Below, piece by piece: positions 48,732 to 59,466 of a stretch of 64,000 nucleotides of DNA. The notes below the pieces were generated by a model. It saw only the letters and a program-made list of their open reading frames with translations, was not told the DNA's origin and did not search any database. This DNA is from Calonectria ilicicola. Its lineage: Eukaryota; Ascomycota; Sordariomycetes; Hypocreales; Nectriaceae. Every line of letters starts with the position of its first letter. Positions within the stretch are counted from its first letter, which is position 1. Location: positions 2,728,001 to 2,792,000 of the forward strand of contig CP085832.1 in assembly GCA_020809705.1 (NCBI GenBank), in the 5' to 3' direction. The translations under genes and the position numbers were made by a program.

Positions 48732-49347
48732 CCTGTAAGCTACGCATAAACTTCCGGGTGCAGGTTTGGTGATGGGGATCGATTTGAATATTGTCGCCCA
48801 GTGTCAAGGATGCGAGGAGACGCGGCAGCATGACATTGAAGGCATCAAGAATGCAAGTGGCGGGGCTAAAATTGTGGTGATATAGGGTAGTCAGGCAACA
48901 ACAGGAGCATAGCACGGCTTTGATTAACCTAGAGAGCACCTACCATGAAACCAAGTATTTATTATCATCTTTCTCTTTTACTCGGACATGTTTTTGGACC
49001 ACTTCGGGCTTTGGTATGTCCATTTCTTATAAGCATCATGTAAATCTGTAGCGGGTTTTATTGAATATTATTTCCCTTGCACGCCAATGTGTAAATCTTT
49101 TTTTTTTTTAATGTCGATCATTGATTATTGGCACATGACTCTCTGCCTTCACCTTCCTCAAGACATAGTCACGCTTAAAACGTAGTTGAACCAAGCCCCA
49201 CGAGAAAAAAGTCATTCGAGGGGTGTCACTCCTTCCTCTTTGTGGAGCATGTGCTTTTACCTAAAACCCGATACACCTAAAGAATTATGGAATATTCACA
49301 TAGAACATACGCCTTATTCATAACTCTAGTATTCTAAGGACGAGTAT
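48732..49347. promoter_or_regulatory. Divergent intergenic region bet4 / ama1-like locus
   Basis: A 616-bp gap, AT-rich, with a T-run at 49100-49112. It contains the bet4 promoter and the presumed promoter of the damaged ama1-like gene. No in-frame ATG for the latter is found in it. Confidence 0.4.
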
Positions 49348-51972
49348 GTGTCACTAAAAACACTACCGAGGGACTTCGCCTTGTTTATCCCCTCGGCAAG
49401 TACACGATTCGCCCTTGCTAAAGTCAGCCTTGGGGCTCATCAAAGACCAGATTCACCTCTGTCCTTCGTTCCCCGAAAAACGCCAGCAAGTCCATTAAAA
49501 CAGACTGGAATATCCCAAGGCAACACAATGACGGGTTCATCAAACCATGACTGGGGGACTATTGAATGGGGGTCTCGGCCCGGTTTTGGATCCGGTAGCC
49601 CTGCGGATTCTGGATACAGCTCAGCGGAGAATTCTCTTGAGACCCCATCGGCACGAAGAGTCAGACAAGTATCCTTTTTTGATGGCACCGGATCATTTGA
49701 CGGTGAATATATATTTAATGAAGCAGCAAAGCTTGAAAGACTGAGCAAAAAACCACCGAGTTTAACCGGTGCCACCTCTGGCCCAAGTGGCTCACTTGTC
49801 GAATAGGAAACAAACACCATCCTCAATACCCCTCGCGGATCTCCGCCCGATCCATCTACTCCTTTCCGATATAAATCACACCGTCCTCGTGAACGCCTGG
49901 ATCGATATGTTGCGAGGCGAGACCTGTCATTACCGCCGGCAGATAGATACCGAACTACCAAGCGAGTTGAGGATCTTTCCTCGGGAGAAAAGATTGTGAG
50001 AGATAGCAGGGCCTCGATAGATCCATTCTCCCCCTGGGAGATGGAAATATCGGAATTACCTTCACTATTTCAAACCAACGAGAGGGACCTTGATAGGAGT
50101 ATGTTAGCTCGTTCTAGAAGAATGATGTTGCTAACTCGTGGCAATAGCCGACGTGTTTTCGACACCACTTTGGGGGAATCCTGAGAACCTCAGACAAGCG
50201 AGCCAAGGGACGGTTTGGTCTGTGGGTGGACTTGCTTTAGGGATAACTGGTGTTTATGCTGGACAAGCGCACCGACCACGACAGGACACTGACACTCGCG
50301 TTTTCACGTCTTCATTTCACAACCCGCGGCCGAACACTCATAAAGATTTAGAGAAGCACGGGGGCCGGATTGCCACCGCCTTGAAAATTGACAGGGCTCG
50401 CAAGATACTTGACTTTGTCCAGAATGTGCCATTTACTCAATGCATACTGAACTACGGGGGTCGTGAACTCGAGGACAAGACACGAACAGTTTGGAGTGGA
50501 TGGCAGTGGGTGAACGAAGGGCGATTCTGTGGTAGATGAGCCCACAACTGCTGAACTTGAAGAAAAGCTCACAAGCTATGTAGGTTCCTCAAGAACACCC
50601 AAAAAACGAGACGTTTCTTCCGTGCCATTTAGGTATAAATAACCCAATGCTCCCTTATGATAAATTGTTTTCTTTTTCTAATAGCGCCAGGGTACTCGAT
50701 GCACCGAATCTAAAGGACGATTTTTACTGTTCCCCTTTGGCATACTCATCTGCAACCCACACTCTTGCAGTGTGCCTGGGGAATATTTTGTATTTATGGT
50801 CTGAGATTAACGGCGCTCGTATGATCCATGGAGCGCACACGGGAGTTTGGTTGACTTCCATTGCTTTCTCGTCAGCTCAAGGTGCAAAAGCAATCCTCGG
50901 GATAGGCCAGTCGGACGGCTCCCTTATCCTCATGTCGATATTTGATGGGATATCCCGTTTCAAAGTGCAACATCCATTTCCGATTGCATGCACCAGTTGG
51001 CGCCCCGTGTGTACATCACGCCTTTCTAAGAACCCCAATAACCCAGGGGTCGCCACCCAAACGGAAGATTTACTGGTTGGTGATGAGACGGGGACTGTGT
51101 ATTACTATGTAATAGAATGGCCTATGAATTATCAAGTTACTTGGCCCGGGAGGGTATCGCTGGTGGCTAAAATTACCATCCACACTCAACAGATATGTGG
51201 TTTTGCCTGGTCACCTGACGGAAAACTTTTCGCAACTGGCGGAAACGATAACCTATGTTGTCTTTTTGAGGTTGACCGCACCCTCCAGCAATCACAGTTG
51301 CGTCAAAACCACATTGAAAACCAACGGTGGAAAAGAGCTGAATTACTTGGGGCTGATATGAACATCAACATGGATGGCGAGACACCACGAGCTTCGCCTG
51401 AAACCGCCTTGCATGTTGGGTCTGGTATAGAGCGTCATATTTGGGTTCACGGCGCTGCCGTTAAGGCCATTGCATTTTGTCCATGGCGACGTGAGTTAAT
51501 CGCAACTGGAGGCGGATCCAATGATAAATGCATACATTTTTTTCACACATCGTCTGGGACGGCTCTGGCGAAGATATCAGTTTCCGCACAAGTTACCTCG
51601 CTCATTTGGTCCACAACCAGGCGGGAAATTGCTGCTACATTTGGATACGTCCAACCGGAACATCCATATCGAATTGCGATATTCAACTGGCCGGATTGCA
51701 GACAAGTGGCGGCAATTCCCTAGGAAGGAGAGCTGAGGGCTCTCTACGCCATCCCGTATCCCAAAAAGGACATGAGTAAAAGAGTGCCAAAAGGCGGCCG
51801 ATCCGCTCTAGGAGACTGCATTGTAGTCGCATCAAGTGACAAGAACGTCAAGTTTTACGAAGTGTGGCCCAATGAGAAGGGGGATGGCATGGATGACCTT
51901 GGCTTGCTGGGTCATAGTGAAGACTCAGAACACTTAGAAGGCATTTCTCAGGACGCAGACATCATTCGCTAA
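49348..51972 (+). pseudogene. ama1: Damaged meiotic APC/C activator, Ama1-like (Cdc20/Cdh1 family)
   Basis: Relatives are WD40 co-activators that bring substrates to the anaphase-promoting complex in meiosis. Recognisable parts in order: a C-box-like DRYVARRDL near 49905; QGTVWSVGGLA near 50205; PKKRDVSSVPF before an intron at 50633-50690; then a WD40 domain (VLDAPNLKDDFYCSPLAYSS, LLVGDETGTVYYY, FAWSPDGKLFATGGNDNLCC, WVHGAAVKAIAFCPWRRELI). It ends in DADIIR, a C-terminal Ile-Arg tail. The introns at 50099-50147 and 50633-50690 have normal signals and restore frame. Three breaks are seen: TAG at 49804-49806, a +1 shift at 50519-50521, and TAG at 51721-51723 where relatives have Trp. The first in-frame ATG is only at 49528. 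An extra intron might explain either of the first two breaks but not the third. Confidence 0.78.
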
Positions 51973-52309
51973 TAAGCTTTCTAGCCACATGCTATGATGG
52001 TCAATCGAAGAGTTTAGAATTGCTTGAACAAGGAGTAATAGCCCAGAGTTTGATAAATATTAGAAAAGTAACCGTAGTCCTAATGCAGCTCCATTCCTTG
52101 ATGCGATATGTACTGTTAGGATAATCCACAGGCAGCTTTCTCCTCCTTTATACTCGGTGTATTACAGCGTAGTCTGAATCAAAATACCGAATTTCCAGAA
52201 AGGAAAGGGAAGAAAAAAAGTATCCTATTCAAGACGCCCTTCATCTCAACTCCGAAACACCAACCAAATGCATAACGCTTGAGGTCCACTAAATGAAAAG
52301 AGATATTGG
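51973..52309. other. Convergent intergenic region ama1-like / syn8
   Basis: A 337-bp gap between the end of the ama1-like frame and the syn8 stop. AT-rich, no gene seen. Confidence 0.4.
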
Positions 52310-53180
52310 CTATTTTAGGATGGCAATGAGCAACACCAGAATAATGATTAGAACGAGAATGGTCGTCATTTGTTTGTTCTCACTGGCACTCCGAGCCACC
52401 TTGCCAAGAGTCCGACTGGCGCGGTCTAGCCGGCTTTGGTGGCGATCCGTGACGCCCTCGACTTCATCCAACATAGCAACGTGGCTGTCGAGTTCATCCC
52501 CAATCTGCATGCTTAGTTCTCTCTGACGACTGATGGATTCCCCAAGTCGATCGAGCTGCTCGTCCTGTTGTTCCAATATCTGAGAGTGATATTCGTGAAT
52601 CTGCTGGTTGGACATGGTCACCGCCTCATCACGATACCCGGCAGAATCTGTTGGATCGTCGCGGTATGGGCCGAATAGCTCCTGAGATGGTGATTGGGGT
52701 GTATCGCTGAAGCGGACCGTCTTCGATTTACGGCCACTCGGTGAGGTTGAGGTGGCGCGGGCGAAGTCCTCAGAGAGGGCTTCAGAGTTTGGCTGAGTGA
52801 GAGTGGCAGTAGTCGAAGGATTGGAAAAGCCGTGGAATTGGGCTGTCAGGTCATCGTATTGCTTCTGGAGCGCTTCCATGGACTCGGCGAGCGTTGAAGC
52901 GGGACTGGAGGGCACTGTTAGCGACACGTTGGATACGCGAATGGCTGAGTATGCCAAATGGAGGCACGAGTGGGAGAACGCACGCCGCATCGCTGGTTCC
53001 AGCCAGGCGTTGTTGTTCTTGGGCGAGACTAGCAAGGCCATCGCGGAACTGATCGAGAGACCTGGAGATATGGCCGTCTTGGGTGTCATCCTTCAGGTTC
53101 AAGCTCTGGGCACGTTTTCGTTCGAGGAGCGACAGCTTGATGTGATCGGATAGAAGAAAAAGCTGGCTTGACGTCGACAT
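52310..53180 (-). CDS. syn8: Endosomal Qc-SNARE, Syn8/syntaxin-8 like
   Basis: Tail-anchored SNARE for endosome and late Golgi fusion. Exons: 53180-52984 and 52904-52310 (intron GTGCGT...CTCCAG, phase 2), 263 residues. The N-terminus SSQLFLLSDHIKLSLLERKR, followed by DTQDGHISRSLDQFRDGL, is typical of fungal Syn8. The SNARE motif spans about 170-235 (ILEQQDEQLDRLGESISRQR, IGDELDSHVAMLDEVEGVTD) with the zero-layer glutamine in the Q-SNARE position. A C-terminal anchor of Ile/Leu/Val residues ends at ILK. An alternative acceptor nearby (CTAACAG) would change frame and is not favoured. Confidence 0.9.
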
Positions 53181-54281
53181 TGTTTGCTGAGGAGGTGGCT
53201 TGGTATGGGTGGATGGTGGTGATAACGAAGAATGGTTTAGGATAAAGACAGCACCAGACGAAGTAGCTAATGCTTCGTCAGGAAGCGCAGGCAGCACTTT
53301 TCAGGAGAGATGGGTTGTGCGTAGCCTGCAAGGATGGCCAAAACAATGATGTGGATGCAAACCTCACGTTAGAAGGGTGTCGCTGATGATGGATGATGGG
53401 TAATCACCTGCACTGCTTTGTGTTGTACCTTTGCCTACATCTTAAGATATTTGCCTATTTCTGACTGCGTGATGTACGAATATTGACTCCAGCCTGCACC
53501 CGGAAGAGGGGATCGATGCACTGATCCGCTACGCTTGCGCGACCATTGGGACGGGTCCCATTAGGGGGGTATCAGGGCACTTGCCTAGCACAGTGCGCAA
53601 ACTTATAATTTAGGTGCAGCCAAATTCCAAAACCAGCACTGTGTGCTGCTTCAACTGGCAACTTACGAATAAGCCAGCCAGACTGTGTCAATGCTTATAG
53701 CCCACCAAGTGTCATGAGCAATGAAGTCCACACTGATTAATGAACTCATTTGTTGTCGTCTAACTATGTCAAACTATGAGGAACGCGACAACCCTACCGA
53801 GGATTTGTCTTCCGGTGGTGCCGAGGTCTTCCATCTAGCACCCAACAGGAATCTGTCTGGAATTGACGCGTTAGCTACTTTGGTGGAGCCGGCTTGGCTG
53901 CGTAAAAATCCAAGCATCTTCGAGTCTGGCTTCAGTCTGGTTCTATTTTGGTCACCCAGGAAGTATACGGAATGAAAACCCACTGCCGAAGAGAAGGAAC
54001 AGAAGACATTATAATGCAAAAAATTAAGTGATTTGTTTTCATGGTCGGTCGAGACCAAAATATTCATCATGATGAAAATCCGAAATGTGTAAATGATACA
54101 TGGCCACGATAAAAAAGAAAACCCTGTTCAAGGCGATTGCCTCTTGTTAATTTCCCAATCCGATAGTACCGAAGCCCTTTCTCCTTCCCCAAACCAATCC
54201 TCCGAACACGGCAAACACAAACTCCATAACATTCAATAGCAAATCAATTTTTTTTTTGAGATATTTTCATTGGAAGGGTGA
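53181..54281. other. Intergenic: syn8 promoter and 3' region of the next gene
   Basis: A 1.1-kb gap between two minus-strand genes. The plus frame at 53721-53975 is short and without resemblance. T-runs near 54250-54260 are consistent with the 3' end of the gene at right. Confidence 0.4.
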
Positions 54282-55157
54282 TTAGTCCATCCTCATCTCA
54301 GTGTCAGCCACGACAGCGATAGAATGGCCGTCATTAGGCTTTGGCGACTCGGCTGCTGACAGGGTCTGAGTACCATCAAATTTGGGGGGAGCACATTGGA
54401 GATTTCGAAGCGTGCCTTCAACAGTCTGGCTGACGAGCTGGCCTTGTCGGAGATTCTCGGCGAAAAGGAAGAAGCCCTGCGATGATTCCACCAGGTATGA
54501 CTGGAGGCCCTTGCTCTCAAGTACGACTCGGGCGTTGGTGATAGGAAAGTGATTTTCAATGAAACGGGCCCAGCCACGAGCAGCGGCTTGGATGTGGTCG
54601 TCATCACTGATTCGTCTCCAGCCAATACCCAGATGAAGGGTGAAATCATCAACAACAGGGGCTTGGGTGCCTTGGAGGGAAGCAGAGCTGGTTTTGGCCC
54701 TCAGAGGGGATACGTTGATTGGTGCAGATGTGGATGAGGGGAAATTGATACTGTGATCGGTGCGAAGAGACTTGTGGTTTCGCTGCAGGTCTCGCAACTC
54801 CTCACGAGCCGACTCCTCTTGCGCCTTCTTCTCCTCAAGCCAAGTTCCAGACTGGCTGCTAGCATCAGAGACGTAGGCTTTGGTAGATTTGATGAGGGTC
54901 ATGCCAGGTCCATACACCCATTCCGTTTCCGGCTCTTCTTGTGGGATAGCTGAGACATCAGGTTCAAGGTTGGAAGATGCCTCGTCACGCGAACGCTTCC
55001 GCCCAGCGGCAGCAGGCCGCGCAAGGTGACCAAAAGAACGAGGAGATGTGTGGTGGTTTGTGAAGTTTGCCATGCCCAGAGGTGACTGGTGGGGAGGTTG
55101 CGGGGACATGATGAGGACGGGAGAAGAGGATGAGAACTGAGGGCTGAAGTATGCCAT
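54282..55157 (-). CDS. Unrecognised protein, 291 residues
   Basis: One uninterrupted frame. Residues 1-60 are Pro/Ser/His-rich with a basic patch (AAAGRKRSRDEASS) that could be a nuclear signal. A short block TEWVYGPGMTLIKSTKAYVS lies near residue 80, a helical charged segment (EEKKAQEESAREELRDLQRN) near 110, and a globular-looking domain from about 170 to 250 (DFTLHLGIGWRRISDDDHIQ, RGWARFIENHFPI, GLQSYLVESSQGFFLFAE). The last block has the alternating hydrophobic pattern of a real fold, and the frame is clean, so it is very likely coding. I do not recognise the family; a nuclear role is only inferred from the basic patch. Confidence 0.72.
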   Translation of the reverse strand: MAYFSPQFSSSSPVLIMSPQPPHQSPLGMANFTNHHTSPRSFGHLARPAAAGRKRSRDEASSNLEPDVSAIPQEEPETEWVYGPGMTLIKSTKAYVSDASSQSGTWLEEKKAQEESAREELRDLQRNHKSLRTDHSINFPSSTSAPINVSPLRAKTSSASLQGTQAPVVDDFTLHLGIGWRRISDDDHIQAAARGWARFIENHFPITNARVVLESKGLQSYLVESSQGFFLFAENLRQGQLVSQTVEGTLRNLQCAPPKFDGTQTLSAAESPKPNDGHSIAVVADTEMRMD

Positions 55158-55760
55158 GGTGGAATGCTGTGGGAGTAAACTGGAAATTGGTGATGTTAGT
55201 AGTTAGTGCTCTCACAAACCATCAAAGATTCTCCGGGATGTTAAGTGGCGAGACGTGCAAGGATCACGTTCAAGTGTACAAGTGAAGGCTGTGTTTGGTG
55301 TCGTCAAGGCTGTCGAGTTGAGCAATGGTGTTGAGAGGGTCAATTGGAAGGAGACCGAAAGGTTGGTGAGATAGATAAATGTAGGACGAAGGGTGAATGA
55401 TAGGAGGGGCGAGGTAGCTGGTGTTTGGTGGGTGTTTGGATGATGGAAGGAGAAGGACGGAGGATGGCCAAGATGGGGGGACAAGAGGTGACCAAGGAAT
55501 AAGGATCGGTGTGAGGTGACCGGAATATATGGTGCGCTGGACGTGTGGGTGTGGAGGAAAAAGAAGAAAAGTGAATGCGAGAGAGCGAGAGGAAGAGAGG
55601 TAGAAGAGCGAGCGAGAGGAAGGGGCACGAGTGGCTCTTGGCTCTAGCTGCAGGAGATCGGAGTGAGGCTGCATGGGCAACCTGGGGTAAGAGACTTTTG
55701 TACTGTGTGTTGGTCTCGTTGGCGGCGAAAGCCGGGTCACTAGTACACCGTCGTAGATAG
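55158..55760 (-). promoter_or_regulatory. Pyrimidine-rich leader/promoter of the gene at 54282-55157
   Basis: On the minus strand this 600-bp stretch is strongly C/T-rich with repeated TCTCTC and CACCCA words. That is typical of promoters and long leaders of well-expressed filamentous-fungal genes. The Ser/Pro/Leu-rich open frames in it (for example 55628-55212) follow from this composition and are not called as genes, though their ATGs could act as upstream ORFs. Confidence 0.45.
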
Positions 55761-55940
55761 CCGAACGTTGGTTAAAGCGTTGCTTGCACTATCACAATGT
55801 AAGGGACCATCTGTGCGTGCTCTCGGCTGACCACGTGCGAATAGTGTGCATACTGTATGCACGGCATCAGCTTATCGGCCGCTTGCTCTCAACCTGCCGG
55901 ACCTAAAAAAGGCCTAGCGCCAAACTAAGGTGCTCCCTGT

Positions 55941-56490
55941 CTAACCCCCAGTATGGTATGTACGTATCTTCGGACACATCCAAGCACCTCTCAAATCTTG
56001 GCTGCGTAATTGCGAAAGGTCCTGACCGACTAGGTCTGTATTGGGAATAGCGCGTGCAGGATCCCCTAAGTCGTCATCTGGTTGGATGGTCAACGCCGGG
56101 CGGACTGAATTGCCCGTGCCCAGGCCAACGCAAGAGCCACCACCCGAAGTCAGACAGGACTCGACTGATCTTATTGGAAGTGTCGTCAACGCAGCAAGAG
56201 ACGTGTCCACGCCAGGGTTTTCTATTTATCCTGAGCCGAGGTAGGCGTGAGAAATTTTCAGCCAAGGAATGATGTGTTGAAAAAAAGTAATTACATATTT
56301 GTCTTGTATCTGACATTATAATTTCGGTAGCAGATTCTGTAATCACTGGGTAATCAATCAGGTTGATCGCGTCCAGACTTGCTATACCGGTTGAGCTTTC
56401 TGCATCCACCGTTAGAGAGTGATAGACGGCTGTTTGACCATCAGCACTGCCATTATTTGCTATGTCCTGGACCCGTATTTCTTCGGCCAT
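55941..56490 (-). CDS. Possible small hypothetical gene or gene fragment
   Basis: The frame 56490-56074 starts with a coding-like segment (MAEEIRVQDIANNGSADGQT, then SLDAINLIDYPVITESATEI) and then loses coding character near 56310. A second minus frame ending at 55941 takes over (GVDTSLAALTTLPIRSVESC, IQPDDDLGDPARAIPNTDLV). A donor GTAATT and acceptors CTCAG or ATAG lie between, but the joins I tried meet a stop codon. It may be a two-exon gene whose splice I have not found, a decayed gene, or chance. No family was recognised. Confidence 0.25.
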
Positions 56491-59466
56491 TCGCCATTAA
56501 ACGGCACATTTTTCATCCGCAGCATGTTCTGCTCCGTCGTATAATCTCTGAAATATAGGTAGGTATCTGTAAGCCAAGCCAAGTGCATTGTTGTCACGTT
56601 AAGTTAACCTTGCTAGAGGGGTCGTACAACAAGAATTGTCTGATGGCGGAGTATGTGCTGCTGATACGCACCAGTAAGCAACCACGCACACGTGCTTAGG
56701 AAGGCCCTTGTGTCTGCGACAATCTGATAGTATTGCTCTCGCTAGCCAATCTGTTGAACCGTAAAGTTGTGAGCTTTCATATGGGCCTCAGGAAAGTTGC
56801 TATGAACATCGCGCTAAGACTATGCTTGATTCATGATGAAGACACTTGCTGTGTGCTAGGGCTCATGCCGCGCATTCAACGCCTATACGCTGAACTGAAC
56901 CAAGAAAGTAGGTTGTTGGGCGCGAAAGCGCAACTTCCCTGTGTGTACTAGACTGGGCGTCAATTTGTCTAGACGAAGCGAGGCATTGTCGTAAGGGCTC
57001 CTACTCGCAAATGTTGTTGAGAGCAAGGTGACTGGTTTGTGGTCCCCGCAGTTGTAGCAGTTCAAACGCAACGGACGCGTTTGAACCGCGTTTGGGCCGC
57101 CTTCGGAGTCGCCTAGAGATCGTTGGGACTCTCTTTCCAACAATGGCCTCCATGACCGTGTCACCATCGGCCCCTGGATATTGTGGGTACCCCGACGCGC
57201 CTTGTTCCTCATACGTCGTATGAAGATACCATCTCATGGGTTAATGGACTCATAGATCAATGCAGGGACGAGCATAGAGTGCTTTGTTGAACTCGTCTCC
57301 GAGCCCCAATGATGTCGATTTCTCTCTTTCTATACTTTGGCAAGTGCTGCTAGCCCTTCCATTACTGCCCGGGGACAAGCCTCGGCCATTCTTGAGTACT
57401 TTTGGTCATAGGGTTGTTGGTGTCGTAGCAAGCAGGCTTGCAATGCACATGATTCTGCGCAGATCATCAGGCTGGCGCCCTCCGTTGGAGGAAAATTAAG
57501 CCCATCATTTTTCATTAACTATATCTACAAGCATCTCAGACGGAAAGTCAAGCCTGGTTTCTACCTGATCACGTATTTTGTATGGTTTAGAGACACTGCG
57601 CCGCTGTCGTGGCTTAGCCAGTAGTGGGTAATAAGGTAGTAGAACGTGCTGCATGTGTGTATTTGAGTCGCATTTTTTATGACAAGGGGCGGCGGATCAA
57701 CACGATTGTAATCTCCTAGGCCGTACAAGACGATACAGAACGGCTAGAGGGCACCGATGCACCGCCGTGCAGGAGATGGTATCCTAGAGCAAGAGAAGTA
57801 CCTTTTTTCCCCCCAGCCCAAGAAATACAACCGAGTGTGGTTTGCACCTAACTTTGACTGCCTGACTGGCTTGACCAAAAGGCTTGGCTGGAAAATTGAA
57901 CTGTGGTACAGAGCAGATCAAACATAAACGATTATTGAGCCCGCGACAGCCGGTGTTCGAGAAAGGGAATTCTGTATTATCTTGAGATGAGGTGGATGCT
58001 CTGCTGAATTTTGGGGCCCGGGAGCCGCTTCGTTAACGCGGAGGTCCAGCAAAACTTCCGCACTTCGGAAGCGCCAAACCAAGTACCCCCGAACCAGTAC
58101 GAGGTCCATGACCAGGATAGAATTGTCATGCCGTAGATGGACTTGCTGGGACAAAATGGTACATAGCATCATCAGCAACCTCTGCGCTTTAATCTGATGC
58201 AGCAACTCCCTCTGGGCAAGGTCATTCCACAAGACAGCGGCCGTTTTGGCCTGGTTGACAGGGTGAGACGCACAGCGAATAACGCCAAATGTGCTCTGGT
58301 TATGTTTTCTAGTTGCCCTGGCTCGGGACGCCTCAGTGGAGGCGATTGTCAACTAAGCTGTGCCACCAGAGCCACCGCCCGCTTGATGGGGCGCTGTGAA
58401 CGGGCTGGTCCATTGCGGCCTGCTACAGCAAGAGGACACACCGTCTGGTTTGGCGCCTGCTGGTTTGGAGCTCCTAGAGCAACACGACTGCGCGACGGAC
58501 AGTAATTACCGTTTTTGGCCCCTGTGGGAGTCCATCAAGATGGAAGATTGAAGCGAGAGAGGAAAGTGCGCTCTACACTTCAATGGGCACGCTACCGGCG
58601 CTACCAGCCGTAGCCCTGGTCTCTCAGCCCATTAGGATGTTTAGTTTTTTTTTTTCTTTACTCGGGGCGCAGGGAGCCATTCATCGTGTGGCAAGAAGGC
58701 TGGAATACCAGGGGCATGTGCATACCCATCATCACTTCTCACCGAAGTACCGTCAACAGACGCAAGAACCTAAACAGGCTGGCACGCATTACGCATCGGT
58801 ATTTTTTTTTTTTCGGCATCATTTTTGAGCAAGATGCTGGGCTGGCCCAGGCTCGAGAACTGACCCATCCATCCATCCATGAATTGATTGGGCTGGACAG
58901 ATTGGACACCTTTTAGGTACAGAGTCAGAACTACGTACGTGTAAGGTTGGCAAAGTCAAGGTGGTTGAGGTGGACAAGGTACCTTGCCTCACCTGCCAGC
59001 CTGCCAATCTACCATCTCGTCCCGTTAGCCTAGTCCACTCAAATACGCAGCGCCCATTGACATCTTTGTCCTCCGCTCCAGCATTTATCCCAGCTGGAGA
59101 TCCGGCAGCCTGAGGCGTCTCTCGTACTCTTCTACGCAAGGTAGTGCTCCTGGCCTCCATCCACAAGCGACAATCAGAGGTATGGTCCGCATCCCCCGAC
59201 CCAGGTGCCTTTCCTCAACCCTGAGACGCCATTTCCGTTCCCGTTCCTGTTGGCAGCTGCTAACCAATCCCTCCCCTCCAACAGCACCACCGTCGCTGGT
59301 GATGCTCTATGGTCTACGAATACGTCGTCAGTGGCCGCCTGTCCCTCGTTTTCAATCCGCAACTCCCTCATTGAGCACCATTCCTCGCGTGCTCCGATTT
59401 CCTATCGTTTTATCTCCCGGTCGTCAGCCCCTGAATACGAACTGCCGGGGCATCTAGACGTCCAGC
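56491..59466. other. Gene-poor region upstream of the PDK1-type kinase
   Basis: About 3 kb with no supportable gene. A CCAT tetranucleotide repeat is at 58865-58880, and T-runs occur at 58644-58654 and 58802-58811. The last 500 bases before 59467 should be promoter and leader of the kinase gene. Open frames there are overlapping on both strands and reflect C-rich composition. Confidence 0.45.

Noticed and set aside
50138..50539. Separate gene starting at the ATG near 50138
   Set aside because: The segment joins the preceding frame through the intron 50099-50147 and matches the middle of Ama1-type proteins, so it is part of that locus.
55212..55740. Ser/Pro/His-rich minus-strand open frames
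   Set aside because: Explained by the C/T-rich leader or promoter composition; better read as upstream ORFs at most.
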